In this document: positions 52,675-60,872 of the stretch, one piece after another
Layout of the letters: each line of letters starts with the position of its first letter
Numbering within the stretch: position 1 is the first letter of the stretch
From: Virgibacillus ihumii
GTDB taxonomy: Bacteria; Bacillota; Bacilli; Bacillales; Amphibacillaceae
NCBI RefSeq assembly: GCF_902726655.1
Contig: NZ_CACVAN010000001.1
Span: 310,001-374,000 of the forward strand
Length of the DNA: 64,000 nt
Reading direction: 5' to 3'
The notes under the pieces: generated by a model
Told to the model about the DNA's origin: nothing
Databases searched by the model: none
The model's input: the letters and a program-made list of their open reading frames with translations, nothing else
Translations under genes and position numbers: made by a program

Positions 52675-52777
52675 ATCAACCTTACTTTATACTGTTTGAC
52701 GTTAAAAGGAAACAGGTTGTTGAAAGATCACTTCAGTGTGATAATTCAACAACCTTATTTAATAAAGTAAGGCTGAT
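52675..52777. repeat. 103-bp nested inverted repeat (MITE-like)
   Basis: Outer arms ATCAACCTTACTTTAT and ATAAAGTAAGGCTGAT (one mismatch of 16) enclose an inner hairpin AGGTTGTTGAA / TTCAACAACCT, which itself encloses ATCAC / GTGAT. No open frame inside. Confidence 0.6.
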
Positions 52778-52793
52778 TTATTACGGTATGGTA

Positions 52794-52958
52794 CTAGCAC
52801 CATGTTGCACCGACTATGATAAGGAGAATAAATAATACGACAATTAACGTAAATCCGTTGCCACATCCGTGGCCGTAACTATTGTTGTATCCGGCACCGG
52901 CCACGTTTCCTCCGTTATATCCTCCATAATGGGCGCCATATTTAGGTCCGAATTCCAT
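52794..52958 (-). CDS. YjcZ-family sporulation microprotein (54 residues)
   Basis: Reads MEFGPKYGAHYGGYNGGNVA then a Gly/Asn/Tyr-rich stretch and a C-terminal hydrophobic helix [19 protein letters not shown]. The [15 protein letters not shown] helix is the hallmark of small YjcZ-type spore proteins in Bacillales. GGGAGTG ribosome site upstream of ATG. One of three such genes within 1 kb. Confidence 0.88.
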   Translation of the reverse strand: MEFGPKYGAHYGGYNGGNVAGAGYNNSYGHGCGNGFTLIVVLFILLIIVGATWC

Positions 52959-52993
52959 TTAAAACACTCCCTTAATAAAAAATCAACACTGTT

Positions 52994-53089
52994 TTACCAA
53001 CCGACATATGCTGCACCGACAATGATCAGCAGGATAAACAGAACCACGATTAAATAAAATCCGCCACCATGGCCATATGATTCACTCAT
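52994..53089 (-). CDS. YjcZ-family sporulation microprotein (31 residues)
   Basis: Reads [20 protein letters not shown] then LIIVGAAYVGW. Same hydrophobic helix as its neighbours. Strong GGAGGTG ribosome site. Lies 35 bp upstream of the 54-residue gene on the same strand, so probably co-transcribed. Confidence 0.9.
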   Translation of the reverse strand: MSESYGHGGGFYLIVVLFILLIIVGAAYVGW

Positions 53090-53631
53090 TATTACGACAC
53101 CTCCAATCGTTTACTTTACTGTATGTAGATAAACAACTATTGATATGGGTATTCCCCTAATTTACCAGTATTTTGGGCGGGATGGATTTATCAGGGTAAA
53201 CACCTTTATTTCATCTCAGACATGTTTTTCGCCCGCGCAAACCATTCCAGCGGGCATATATTGCAGTATTCATTCAATTTCACTCTTGTGAAAAAGGGTC
53301 TTTTCAGAAAGATTTTTTTGGCAGGTAAGAAAATATAAAATCCTTTATTACTGCATAAGTGCAACTATGGCTGTCACTCAAAGGCTTGGTGACAACCAAA
53401 TTTTCTAAAATCAAAGTAAGCTGGAAAGCTTCTTATTGATCGAACCTTCGTATGTACAAAATTGTACCTCCTTTGGTTGGAGCGGGGAGCCCTTTTTATG
53501 AATTCAGAAGGTCTGTACGCTCCGTACATATTGGGCTATTCGCCTTTATTTTGAGGATATGGACAGATGTACTATCAGATAGGGCGTAACAAGACATACG
53601 ATGTAGTACATACCGAAGGAGGTGATAATTC
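53090..53631. other. Gene-free stretch between divergent YjcZ-type genes
   Basis: 540 bp with a hairpin GCCCGC / GCGGGC at about 53230-53254 and no credible longer gene. A CATACGATG box near 53595 resembles a sigma-K -10 element before the plus-strand gene, and TGTACTA / TAGTACA repeats flank it; the -35 is not clear. Presumably holds the mother-cell promoters of both sides. Confidence 0.4.
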
Positions 53632-53748
53632 ATGAGTTATGGTGGAGGCAATAACTTCGCATTGATTGTCGTTCTGTTTATTCTGCTGATTATTGTAGGT
53701 TCCGCTTATGTAAATGGCGGTGGCTTCGGCGGATTCGGCGGCTACTAA
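53632..53748 (+). CDS. YjcZ-family sporulation microprotein (38 residues)
   Basis: Reads [20 protein letters not shown] then [18 protein letters not shown]. The helix matches the two minus-strand paralogues; the Gly-rich tail is at the C-terminus here instead of the N-terminus. Perfect AAGGAGGTGAT ribosome site. Followed by a hairpin and then spoVIF. Confidence 0.9.
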   Translation: MSYGGGNNFALIVVLFILLIIVGSAYVNGGGFGGFGGY

Positions 53749-53757
53749 AAATAACCG

Positions 53758-53790
53758 TTCCTTTGCATGGAAAGGAATCATGCAAAGGAA
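53758..53790. terminator. Perfect hairpin between the microprotein gene and spoVIF
   Basis: Arms TTCCTTTGCATG / CATGCAAAGGAA with a 9-base loop. No T run, so an attenuator or mRNA-end stabiliser rather than a classic terminator. Confidence 0.55.
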
Positions 53791-53858
53791 TCCTTTCAAC
53801 ATTGACGAATACCTCCTTTTTACAGTTGCGTGAATCAATGAAAGGGGTGATAAGCCGA

Positions 53859-54098
53859 ATGAGTGATATGCTGAAAAAAGTTGAGAAGAAGACCGGTGTA
53901 AACAGCAATGAGATTATGAAACTTGCTCAATCCCTGAATGGCAAGGATTTGTCTGATGAAAAGAATATCCGCAGAATTATAAAACAAGTTTCAAGAATGG
54001 CAAACAAGCGAGTATCCAAACAAACAGAAGATATGATTGTAAATGCATTAAAAGGCAAAAAGAAGATTGATTCATCGACTATCTCCAAAATGCTGTAG
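53859..54098 (+). CDS. spoVIF: Stage VI sporulation protein F
   Basis: Needed for proper spore coat assembly and resistance in Bacillus. 79 residues, charged and helical: MSDMLKKVEKKTGVNSNEIM, KLAQSLNGKDLSDEKNIRRI and IKQVSRMANKRVSKQTEDMI match the SpoVIF (YjcC) family, slightly shorter than the 87-residue B. subtilis protein. ATG at 53859 follows AAAGGGGTGAT. Next to YjcZ-type genes, consistent with late mother-cell expression. Terminator follows. Confidence 0.9.
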   Translation: MSDMLKKVEKKTGVNSNEIMKLAQSLNGKDLSDEKNIRRIIKQVSRMANKRVSKQTEDMIVNALKGKKKIDSSTISKML

Positions 54099-54106
54099 CG
54101 TTATAA

Positions 54107-54136
54107 AACCTGCCCATATGAGGCGGGTTTTTTATT
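54107..54136 (+). terminator. Terminator after spoVIF
   Basis: Stem AACCTGCC / GGCGGGTT (one mismatch) and TTTTTT. Confidence 0.85.
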
Positions 54137-54299
54137 TCCGGAGCGGTTGAATTCCGCCAATTAAGTTAATTCTTTTTTCTTTTGATAATACACTTTTGTC
54201 ATAGCCTGCTTGTATTATTACGGGAAAGCTTAGGTTTTTATATGTTAAAATATAAACTATCTATATGACTGTTTCAGAAATATAAAGGAGTTATACTGT

Positions 54300-55223
54300 A
54301 TGCAGAAGATATTTTTACACTTGGGCTATCATAAAACAGCAACGACATTTTTACAGCAATACATATTTCCGGGGATGCAAAAGGTCAATTATATCAAGCA
54401 AAAAGACATAAAACCTGATTTACGGGTGCTTCGGTTGAGAAGAAAAATATCGGATGAGCATATTGCAAAGATCAGGCGGCATTTTCTCAGTTTTGATAAC
54501 GGCCAACCACTGCTTATTTCGTATGAAGGTTTGTCCGGAAGTCCGTTCGCAGCAAAGAAAACAAAGAAGCAGCGTGGGATATTACGGGATTTGCGCCGTG
54601 TATTTCCGCCGGAGAAATTTGATGTCAGAATCATCATCGGAATTCGGGAACAGGCGGATTTGTTCAGTTCACTTTATGTCCAATATATACATCAGGGAGG
54701 GGTTCTAACAGCGGAGAACTATCTGAAGTACTGTGAAAATAACGGTTCGATCCAAAACTTTGAATTTAATCGCTATCTGTCATTAATCGAAAAAACATTC
54801 GGGAATGACAGCCTTTATATCATGATGTACGAGCATTTTAAACAGGATGCAAATAAGGAAATGCTGAAGCTGTTGAACTTTATGGGGGAAGATAAAATTC
54901 CAGCCTACAATCAGTCGACTGGTGTGCGAAAATCAAATAAAAGTTATGGGCTATTACAGGTGAAAATTGCCAGACGATTGAACCGCTATTTTAAATCAGC
55001 GTTACATAAAGAAGGGACTATTCCAGCTGTGCGAATTCCAAAACTAGGTAAATTATCGCCACGTTTATTTTTACAAAACAAATTAAGTTTTTCCCTGCAT
55101 TATAAAAAATACGAACTCCCCGATTCATTGCAGCAAACAATACAGGAGCGGTTTGCGGAAGAGAACAGGAAGCTCGCCGAAAAATATCAACTTGATTTGC
55201 CGGATTCGTATTTGAACAAATAG
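54300..55223 (+). CDS. PAPS-dependent sulfotransferase-like protein
   Basis: Would transfer sulfate from 3'-phosphoadenosine 5'-phosphosulfate to a sugar, lipid or tyrosine. 307 residues. The 5'-phosphosulfate loop is at the very N-terminus, FLHLGYHKTATTFLQQYIF (HKTATTxLQ), and the 3'-phosphate loop fits IIIGIREQADLFSSLYVQYI (R-x-x-x-D-x-x-x-S). The C-terminal half is variable as usual. No signal peptide or membrane helix. Monocistronic with AAAGGAG ribosome site. Sulfotransferases are uncommon in Bacillaceae and no sulfation partner genes are near, so substrate is unknown. Confidence 0.82.
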   Translation: MQKIFLHLGYHKTATTFLQQYIFPGMQKVNYIKQKDIKPDLRVLRLRRKISDEHIAKIRRHFLSFDNGQPLLISYEGLSGSPFAAKKTKKQRGILRDLRRVFPPEKFDVRIIIGIREQADLFSSLYVQYIHQGGVLTAENYLKYCENNGSIQNFEFNRYLSLIEKTFGNDSLYIMMYEHFKQDANKEMLKLLNFMGEDKIPAYNQSTGVRKSNKSYGLLQVKIARRLNRYFKSALHKEGTIPAVRIPKLGKLSPRLFLQNKLSFSLHYKKYELPDSLQQTIQERFAEENRKLAEKYQLDLPDSYLNK

Positions 55224-55367
55224 CTGATACAAGGTTGCACTTGGACATGTTGAAATGGGACCCTGCCTTATTGCCAGCTGACTTCGATACATGTTGAACA
55301 ATCTGCTGGATGAAGAGAAAGGACCGAAAATTGAGGATAGATTGGTTGAAATACTTGCTGAACAGTA

Positions 55368-55402
55368 AAAAGGAGTCCCTCAGTTTGGGGAACTCCTTTT
55401 TG
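55368..55402 (+). terminator. Terminator in the sulfotransferase 3' region
   Basis: Stem AAAAGGAGT / ACTCCTTTT with CCC / GGG extension and T run. Confidence 0.8.
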
Positions 55403-55408
55403 GTTTTC

Positions 55409-55535
55409 TATCAGGAATTATTGCACTTCAATCAGCAACTTTTCACGTTCTATCAGGAATTTTTGAGGTTCTATCAGCAACTTTCGCACTTCAATCAGGA
55501 ACTCTCCCATTTCTATCAGGATTTGTTCGTATTGG
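55409..55535. repeat. Degenerate 21-nt tandem repeat, six units, TATCAG core
   Basis: TATCAG or AATCAG at 55409, 55430, 55451, 55472, 55493 and 55514, exactly 21 nt apart; each unit reads TTC-TATCAG-GAATT or -CAACT with a variable end. One frame would encode FYQELLH-type heptads, but it has no credible start. Lies between the converging sulfotransferase and pyrP genes. Confidence 0.85.
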
Positions 55536-56816
55536 TTACTCGTTTGACAACTTCAGCAGATCCAGCACTTTAAAAAACAGGCTGAGAATGATGGCCACAA
55601 TTGTTGCCAGGCCCATGCCGGTCAAGGCAACCGACCCCAGTTGAATAGTTGCGCCACTAATGCCGATCACAAGAACGACACAGGTCAGAATCAGGTTTTG
55701 TGATTTATTATAATCAACCTGTGATTCGACAAGCATCCGGATACCACTGGCTGCGATAATCCCGAATAATAACAAGGAAATGCCGCCCATGACCGGTGTT
55801 GGGATGGATGAGATGAGTGCTGCAAGCTTCCCGCAAAATGACAGCACGATTGCAATCACGGCGGCCATCCCGATAATCCAGGTTGAATATACCTTGGTGA
55901 TTGCCAGTACGCCAATATTTTCTCCATAAGTTGTGTTAGGGGTTGACCCAAAAAAGCTTGAAATTATGGTGGAAATACCATTCCCCATTAATGAACGGTC
56001 CAGCCCGGGATCTTTGGTCAGGTCTTTTTTGACAATATTGCCAGTTACGAATAAGTGCCCGATATGTTCCGGTATGATGACAAGCGCCGCTGGGATAATG
56101 ACCATGATAGCTGACCAGTCAATTTTCATCTGGTAGTAGGTCGGCATGGCAATCCAGGCAGCTTCCTGCACTTTTGAAAAATCGACAATGCCGAACATAA
56201 ATGCAATCACATATCCAAAGATAATTCCGATTAGAATTGGGATGATTTTCAAAAAGCCGCGCAATGTCACCCAGCAAATAATAGTAATCGCTAGTGTTAG
56301 GAAGGAGACGAGTGCTGTTTCAGGATCCATAGTCCAGGAACCATCCGCGTCAGCCGGTGCGATCCAGCCGGCCATTTCGGTTGCTGTAGGTACAAGTTCG
56401 AACCCGATGACCGCCACAATCGCTCCCATTGCAGCCGGTGGAAAAATAACATCGATCCACCCTGTACCTGCCACTTTAATGATTAATGCGACAAGACATA
56501 AAATAACCCCGACAGCCAGAAATCCTCCTAAAACATAACTATAGCCTCGGCCGCCCGCATATTGTCCCAGTACAACGAAGACGGGGGAAATGAATGCAAA
56601 ACTGGATCCCAGATAAGCAGGGATTTTCCCTTTTGTAATAAAAATATACAGTAAAGTCCCGATACCGTTCATAAACAGAATTGTTGCCGGATCAACACCA
56701 AACAGCAAAGGGACGAGCACTGTTGAACCAAACATGGCAAACAGGTGCTGCAGACCGAGGGGAAGACTTTGTAAAAACGGCAATCGTTCATCGACTTGAA
56801 TTTCATTTTGATTCAT
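55536..56816 (-). CDS. pyrP: Uracil permease (nucleobase:cation symporter-2)
   Basis: Proton-coupled uracil import, 426 residues with about 14 helices. NCS2 features: GLQHLFAMFGSTVLVPLLFG, the AYLGSSFAFISPVF segment, the motif after GFELVPTATEMAGW, and the conserved IPEHIGHLFVTGNIV with the substrate-site Glu, followed by STIISSFFGSTPNTTYGENIGVLA. Expression is set by a PyrR-type attenuator in the leader, which confirms a pyrimidine substrate. Solitary: the pyr biosynthetic genes are not adjacent. Confidence 0.95.
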   Translation of the reverse strand: MNQNEIQVDERLPFLQSLPLGLQHLFAMFGSTVLVPLLFGVDPATILFMNGIGTLLYIFITKGKIPAYLGSSFAFISPVFVVLGQYAGGRGYSYVLGGFLAVGVILCLVALIIKVAGTGWIDVIFPPAAMGAIVAVIGFELVPTATEMAGWIAPADADGSWTMDPETALVSFLTLAITIICWVTLRGFLKIIPILIGIIFGYVIAFMFGIVDFSKVQEAAWIAMPTYYQMKIDWSAIMVIIPAALVIIPEHIGHLFVTGNIVKKDLTKDPGLDRSLMGNGISTIISSFFGSTPNTTYGENIGVLAITKVYSTWIIGMAAVIAIVLSFCGKLAALISSIPTPVMGGISLLLFGIIAASGIRMLVESQVDYNKSQNLILTCVVLVIGISGATIQLGSVALTGMGLATIVAIILSLFFKVLDLLKLSNE

Positions 56817-56872
56817 GATGGATGCTCCTTTTCAATATTTATTCGGTGCCAAATATTTAGAAAATACCTGCT

Positions 56873-57010
56873 AAAAAAACACCTTGCCCATTCATAGGCA
56901 AGGTGTTTGGAAAAATCACACAGAAACTGCACTGCAGCAAAATTTTGTACAGTCATTCTTTATTCTGTTACCACCTTGCCAGTCTCACGGGACTGAATTA
57001 AAGGTAACCG
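56873..57010 (-). promoter_or_regulatory. pyrP: PyrR-dependent transcription attenuator of pyrP
   Basis: On the minus strand the PyrR-binding loop CAGTCCCGTGAGACTGG (57000-56976 region) lies in an antiterminator-compatible leader, followed by a terminator stem ACACCTTGCC / GGCAAGGTGT and seven T (56906-56873). UMP-loaded PyrR should favour termination. Confidence 0.88.
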
Positions 57011-57029
57011 TATTAATTTTATCTTTATT

Positions 57030-57058
57030 ATTATGACAATTTCCAGTTCCGATGTCAA
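57030..57058 (-). promoter_or_regulatory. Sigma-A promoter of pyrP
   Basis: Minus-strand TTGACA, 17-bp spacer, CATAAT, about 20 bp before the attenuator. Confidence 0.7.
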
Positions 57059-57115
57059 TGTTTTTCGCCGGATCAGATCTGAATCGGTCTTGCAGTGAAG
57101 GCCGTTCATCTGACG

Positions 57116-57145
57116 TGAATATAATTTGATTATACCCTCATACTA
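57116..57145 (+). promoter_or_regulatory. Sigma-G (forespore) promoter of the germinant receptor operon
   Basis: TGAATA, 17-bp spacer, CATACTA, 35 bp before the first ger gene; both boxes match the sigma-G consensus well. Expected for receptor genes made in the forespore. Confidence 0.75.
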
Positions 57146-57179
57146 ATTTTATAACTTGATAAGTAAAGAGGATGTATTC

Positions 57180-58634
57180 ATGAAAAAGAAGCGTGAAGAA
57201 CGAAAAAAATTTCGTGAATTAAAGAAAGTGTTAGAGGAATTCAGACAGAATGATGATTTTGTGGAGTATTCATTTGAACAAAATGAATTTCCCGTAACGA
57301 TGGGATATTTAAAAACTTCCATTGATATGGAGAAACTTGAAAAATTTGTGATGCCATATTTGCAGCAGGGTGAATTTGAAACCCTGGAAGAAATAGATCA
57401 GATTATACCAGTAACGCAAACACTTATATCCGATGATGTCACTAAATTGAAAGAGAAATTGATCCAGGGTAACTTGGTTCTTTATCCGGAAGACGGATCG
57501 GACCAATTTATGCTTGTTCCCATTCAGCTGAAAAAATCCAGACAAATTAGTAGTCCGGAAGTGGAATTTAGTGTTGTCGGTCCAAAAGAGGCATTTATTG
57601 AAAACATCGATACGAACTTAAATCTGGTAAAAAAAAGGCTGACGATTCCGGAGTTGGATGTTCAGACCCTATCTGTCGGAACAGTTACAAATACCAAAGT
57701 GGCTGTCGTTTCCATCAAAGGGATTGCTGATGAAGAAAATGTGAATACTGCCATTCAGCGCATTAGTGACCTTAATATTGATCAGGTGATTGACAGCTCG
57801 TATATTCATCAAATGATTGCGGATAACAAAAATTCACCTTTCCCGCAATTGCTTGATACGGAGCGTCCTGACAGGATTGCTGCAGTTCTAGTCGAGGGCA
57901 AGGTGGCCATCTTTGTGGATGGTTCCCCGCATGTATTAATCGGACCAACGACTCTGGTGGAGTTTTTCTCCGCGTTCGAAGATTATTTTCTAAACTGGAC
58001 GCTGGCATCATCATTCCGCATGATTCGGTTGTTTGCGGTTTTTTTCTCAATTCTGGTTACACCATTGTATGTAGCGGTGCTGACACATCATTTTGAGGTT
58101 ATCCCAAAGGCATTATTGGGACCGCTGATCAGTTCACGAACAATGGTTCCGTTCCAACCTGTGATTGAAGCAGTTTTACTGGAACTGACAATTGAACTGT
58201 TAAGGGAAGCGGGTGCACGTCTGCCGACTAAAATCGGGCAGACCATTGGTATTGTTGGCGGTATTGTAATCGGGACTGCGGCAGTTGAAGCAGGGATGAC
58301 AAGCAATGTCTTGTTAATTCTGGTGGCACTGGCCGCACTTGGTTCCTTTACAACACCGGTATACCAAATGGGCAACACCATTCGGTTGATTCGATTTCCA
58401 CTGCTTCTTGTTGCACATGTATATGGGATGTTTGGTATTGCCGTTGCTATTGCGTATATAATGGTTCATTTGTTAAAGCTAACTTCATTGGGAAGACCTT
58501 TCCTTGAGCCGATTTTTCCATTCCGGTATAAGGATTTGAAGGATGCGTTTATCCGTTTGCCATTTGATAAGCAAAATAAACGTCCATTCGCAGTCCGCCC
58601 GACTAAAATCAATCGTCCGTCAAAAAAAGAGTAA
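57180..58634 (+). CDS. Spore germinant receptor A subunit (GerAA/GerKA family)
   Basis: Part of the inner-membrane receptor that senses germinants. 484 residues: charged N-terminal soluble domain (to about 240), with the conserved LNLVKKRLTIPELDVQTLSVGTVTNTKVAVVSIKGIADEE block, then PQLLDTERPDRIAAVLVEGKVAIFVDGSPHVL, and the membrane part with PFQPVIEAVLLELTIELLREAGARLPTKIGQTIGIVGGIVIG, the strongest GerA-A signature. ATG at 57180 has AGAGGATG upstream. First of three co-directional ger genes behind a sigma-G-like promoter. Germinant specificity cannot be read. Confidence 0.94.
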   Translation: MKKKREERKKFRELKKVLEEFRQNDDFVEYSFEQNEFPVTMGYLKTSIDMEKLEKFVMPYLQQGEFETLEEIDQIIPVTQTLISDDVTKLKEKLIQGNLVLYPEDGSDQFMLVPIQLKKSRQISSPEVEFSVVGPKEAFIENIDTNLNLVKKRLTIPELDVQTLSVGTVTNTKVAVVSIKGIADEENVNTAIQRISDLNIDQVIDSSYIHQMIADNKNSPFPQLLDTERPDRIAAVLVEGKVAIFVDGSPHVLIGPTTLVEFFSAFEDYFLNWTLASSFRMIRLFAVFFSILVTPLYVAVLTHHFEVIPKALLGPLISSRTMVPFQPVIEAVLLELTIELLREAGARLPTKIGQTIGIVGGIVIGTAAVEAGMTSNVLLILVALAALGSFTTPVYQMGNTIRLIRFPLLLVAHVYGMFGIAVAIAYIMVHLLKLTSLGRPFLEPIFPFRYKDLKDAFIRLPFDKQNKRPFAVRPTKINRPSKKE

Positions 58635-58654
58635 TACTAATAGAGGGATAAGTT

Positions 58655-59743
58655 ATGATAAAAGCCAAAGACACAGTTTCGTCACTAATGGTGTTTATTC
58701 TTATTACAGCATCACAGGTTGGGGTAGGGGTGCTGGGTTTTCAAAGTTATATCATTAAATATGCGGGTCATGATGCCTGGATGTCGCTTCCCATCGCTGG
58801 TGCTGGCATCAGTTTTATAATAATGCTGATGTATGCGATGTTGAATCATGATGAACAAGGGGATATCGTTTCCATTCATTCATTTGCCCTGGGCAAATGG
58901 ATCGGGACAGCTGTTACTACTCTTTTCGCTGCTTATTTATTGACGATGGCAGTTGTTGTTACACGCACATACCTGGAAATTATCCAGGTGTGGATGTTCC
59001 CGCATTTGAGTGTCTGGGCGGTGTTATTATTTCTGCTCCCGTTGATTTACTACATTATTTCGGGCGAATTCAGAATTGTGGTCGGGGTCAGTTTTTTCGG
59101 AGTTGTTTATCCTTCGTTTTTGACTTTGACGATGTTTTTTCCATTGCAATATTCCCGTATGTCCAACATTATGCCGTTTTTTGACCATTCGATTATTGAA
59201 ATTATCCAGTCCAGTTCGCTGGCAATTTTAAATTTTATGGGCTTTGCAACACTACTGGTCTTCTATCCATTTATCCAGAAGGCTCGGCATTCGCAAAAAT
59301 TTGCCCATTATGGCAATTTGTATACGACGCTTCTATATACATTCATCTGTTTTGTGTCATTCGTTTATTATAATCAAGCCGAATTGAAAGAAATAATCTG
59401 GGCCACTTTAGGTTTATGGAAGATTGTGGAACTACCTATTTTGGCCCGATTTGAATACTTTGGCATTGCAACATTGTTCTTTTCTATTTTACCTAATATT
59501 GCGTTATATACATGGGCATGCGGGCGTACGCTGTCAAGACAGTTTCACATTTCACAACAAAAAATCACCTATGTTCTACTTGCGGTTATTTTTATTGCCT
59601 GTCTGTTTTTTGATGACAGGGCTGAGGTGGGGGCTTTAAATAATTTAACCGGAAAGGCAGGAAGCTATTTTCTGTTTATCTATATTCCAATCCTGTTTCT
59701 GCTGCATTGGATTCGCAGAAAGGTGAGTAAAAATGCGTCGTAA
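58655..59743 (+). CDS. Spore germinant receptor B subunit (GerAB family permease)
   Basis: Ligand-binding membrane subunit of the receptor, APC-superfamily fold. 362 residues with ten helices; family start DTVSSLMVFILITASQVGVGVLGFQ and the late HWIRRKVSKNAS tail. AGGG ribosome site 12 bp before ATG, 20 bp after the A subunit gene. Its end overlaps the C subunit start by 11 bp. Confidence 0.93.
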   Translation: MIKAKDTVSSLMVFILITASQVGVGVLGFQSYIIKYAGHDAWMSLPIAGAGISFIIMLMYAMLNHDEQGDIVSIHSFALGKWIGTAVTTLFAAYLLTMAVVVTRTYLEIIQVWMFPHLSVWAVLLFLLPLIYYIISGEFRIVVGVSFFGVVYPSFLTLTMFFPLQYSRMSNIMPFFDHSIIEIIQSSSLAILNFMGFATLLVFYPFIQKARHSQKFAHYGNLYTTLLYTFICFVSFVYYNQAELKEIIWATLGLWKIVELPILARFEYFGIATLFFSILPNIALYTWACGRTLSRQFHISQQKITYVLLAVIFIACLFFDDRAEVGALNNLTGKAGSYFLFIYIPILFLLHWIRRKVSKNAS

Positions 59744-60803
59744 ATATGCCGTTATTTTGTTGTTTGTAGCAGTCAGCCTAGTTATTAATTTCAAAATGCC
59801 GAAACAGGTTATTGATCAGATTTTAATGGTGACGGTCGCCGGCTATGATTATGTGGATGAGGAAACAATTCGAGGAACGGTTGTTACCCCCACCTTTTTA
59901 AAAGAGGGACAATTGGTTGATTTAATATATTCAGATACAGCATCCATGATTTATGAAAACAGGAGCAAGTTAAACCGCCAGGCATCCGAGTCACTGTTGA
60001 ATGGGAAACTGGAAGTGGTGCTGTTTAATAAGGAACTCGCCACAAAAGGTCTGAGTGAATATATCGATTATTTAATTCGCGACCCGAGTATTGGAACACA
60101 ATTACATCTTGCAATCGTTGAAGGGTCTGCCAAGGAGATGCTTAGTTCGATTAAAGCAAGGAAGGGTGCCGGGGTTTATTTGTCTGATCTAATCGAACAT
60201 AATATTCGAAACGGTAACTTGCCAATTATCAACTTAAAGCAATTCAGTTCGGAGATCGCCAGTAAAGTCACAGACCCGTATCTACCGACGATGAAACTCG
60301 TGAATGGAGTGCCGAAAATAACTGGTCTGGCCATTTTTGATGACGATAAATATGTAGATAAGCTTCCCCCGGAGGAAGTCATGTTATTTAAAATGCTGCA
60401 TGAAAAAATGCAAGACGGCCAGTATTTTTTAGAAACGGAAAAATATAATGCTTCCATCCAGAATATCGATTCCTCCCGGGAAGTAAAGGTTACCAAAAAG
60501 AATGGCAATTTGAAAGTAAATTTCACCTTGAAGATTGACGCGGTAGTCAGGGAATTCACGGGAAGAGGTGGATTAAAAAAGAAAAAAGAAATCAAAAAAA
60601 CGTTTGAGAAGGATATCACGCAAAAATCATTGGAATTGATTAATGATTTGCAGGAAAAGAAAGTAGATCCGCTTGGAATCGAGGAAGTCGTTAAAAGCAG
60701 ATTTCGAGGGTATAATAAGAAAAAGTTTGAAGAGACTTATCCAACATTGGATATTGATGTGGATACTATATTTACGCTGTCGGAATTCGGAACACGCAGG
60801 TAA
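59733..60803 (+). CDS. Spore germinant receptor C subunit-like protein without a lipobox
   Basis: Third receptor subunit, normally a lipoprotein. 356 residues. The three-domain GerAC layout is recognisable (KLEVVLFNKELATKGLSEYIDYLIRDPSIG, IASKVTDPYLPTMKLVNGVPKITGLAIFDDDKYV, and a C-terminal region with FEKDITQKSLELINDLQEKKVDPLGI). The N-terminal helix is present (KYAVILLFVAVSLVINF), but the usual L-x-G-C-W-D is replaced by INFKMPKQVIDQ, with no Cys. It must be anchored by the helix or released. Overlaps the B gene by 11 bp. Confidence 0.88.
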   Translation: MRRKYAVILLFVAVSLVINFKMPKQVIDQILMVTVAGYDYVDEETIRGTVVTPTFLKEGQLVDLIYSDTASMIYENRSKLNRQASESLLNGKLEVVLFNKELATKGLSEYIDYLIRDPSIGTQLHLAIVEGSAKEMLSSIKARKGAGVYLSDLIEHNIRNGNLPIINLKQFSSEIASKVTDPYLPTMKLVNGVPKITGLAIFDDDKYVDKLPPEEVMLFKMLHEKMQDGQYFLETEKYNASIQNIDSSREVKVTKKNGNLKVNFTLKIDAVVREFTGRGGLKKKKEIKKTFEKDITQKSLELINDLQEKKVDPLGIEEVVKSRFRGYNKKKFEETYPTLDIDVDTIFTLSEFGTRR

Positions 60804-60872
60804 TCCCGATTTGTTTCATTCAACCAATAAGCGGGAATTTGATAAACTGACGGAAGAAGAGGAGGATAAAAC

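Noticed and set aside
55310..55573. Open frame of 87 codons with FYQEL heptad repeats
   Set aside because: Produced by the 21-nt repeat array; no ribosome site, and it runs into the 3' end of pyrP on the other strand.
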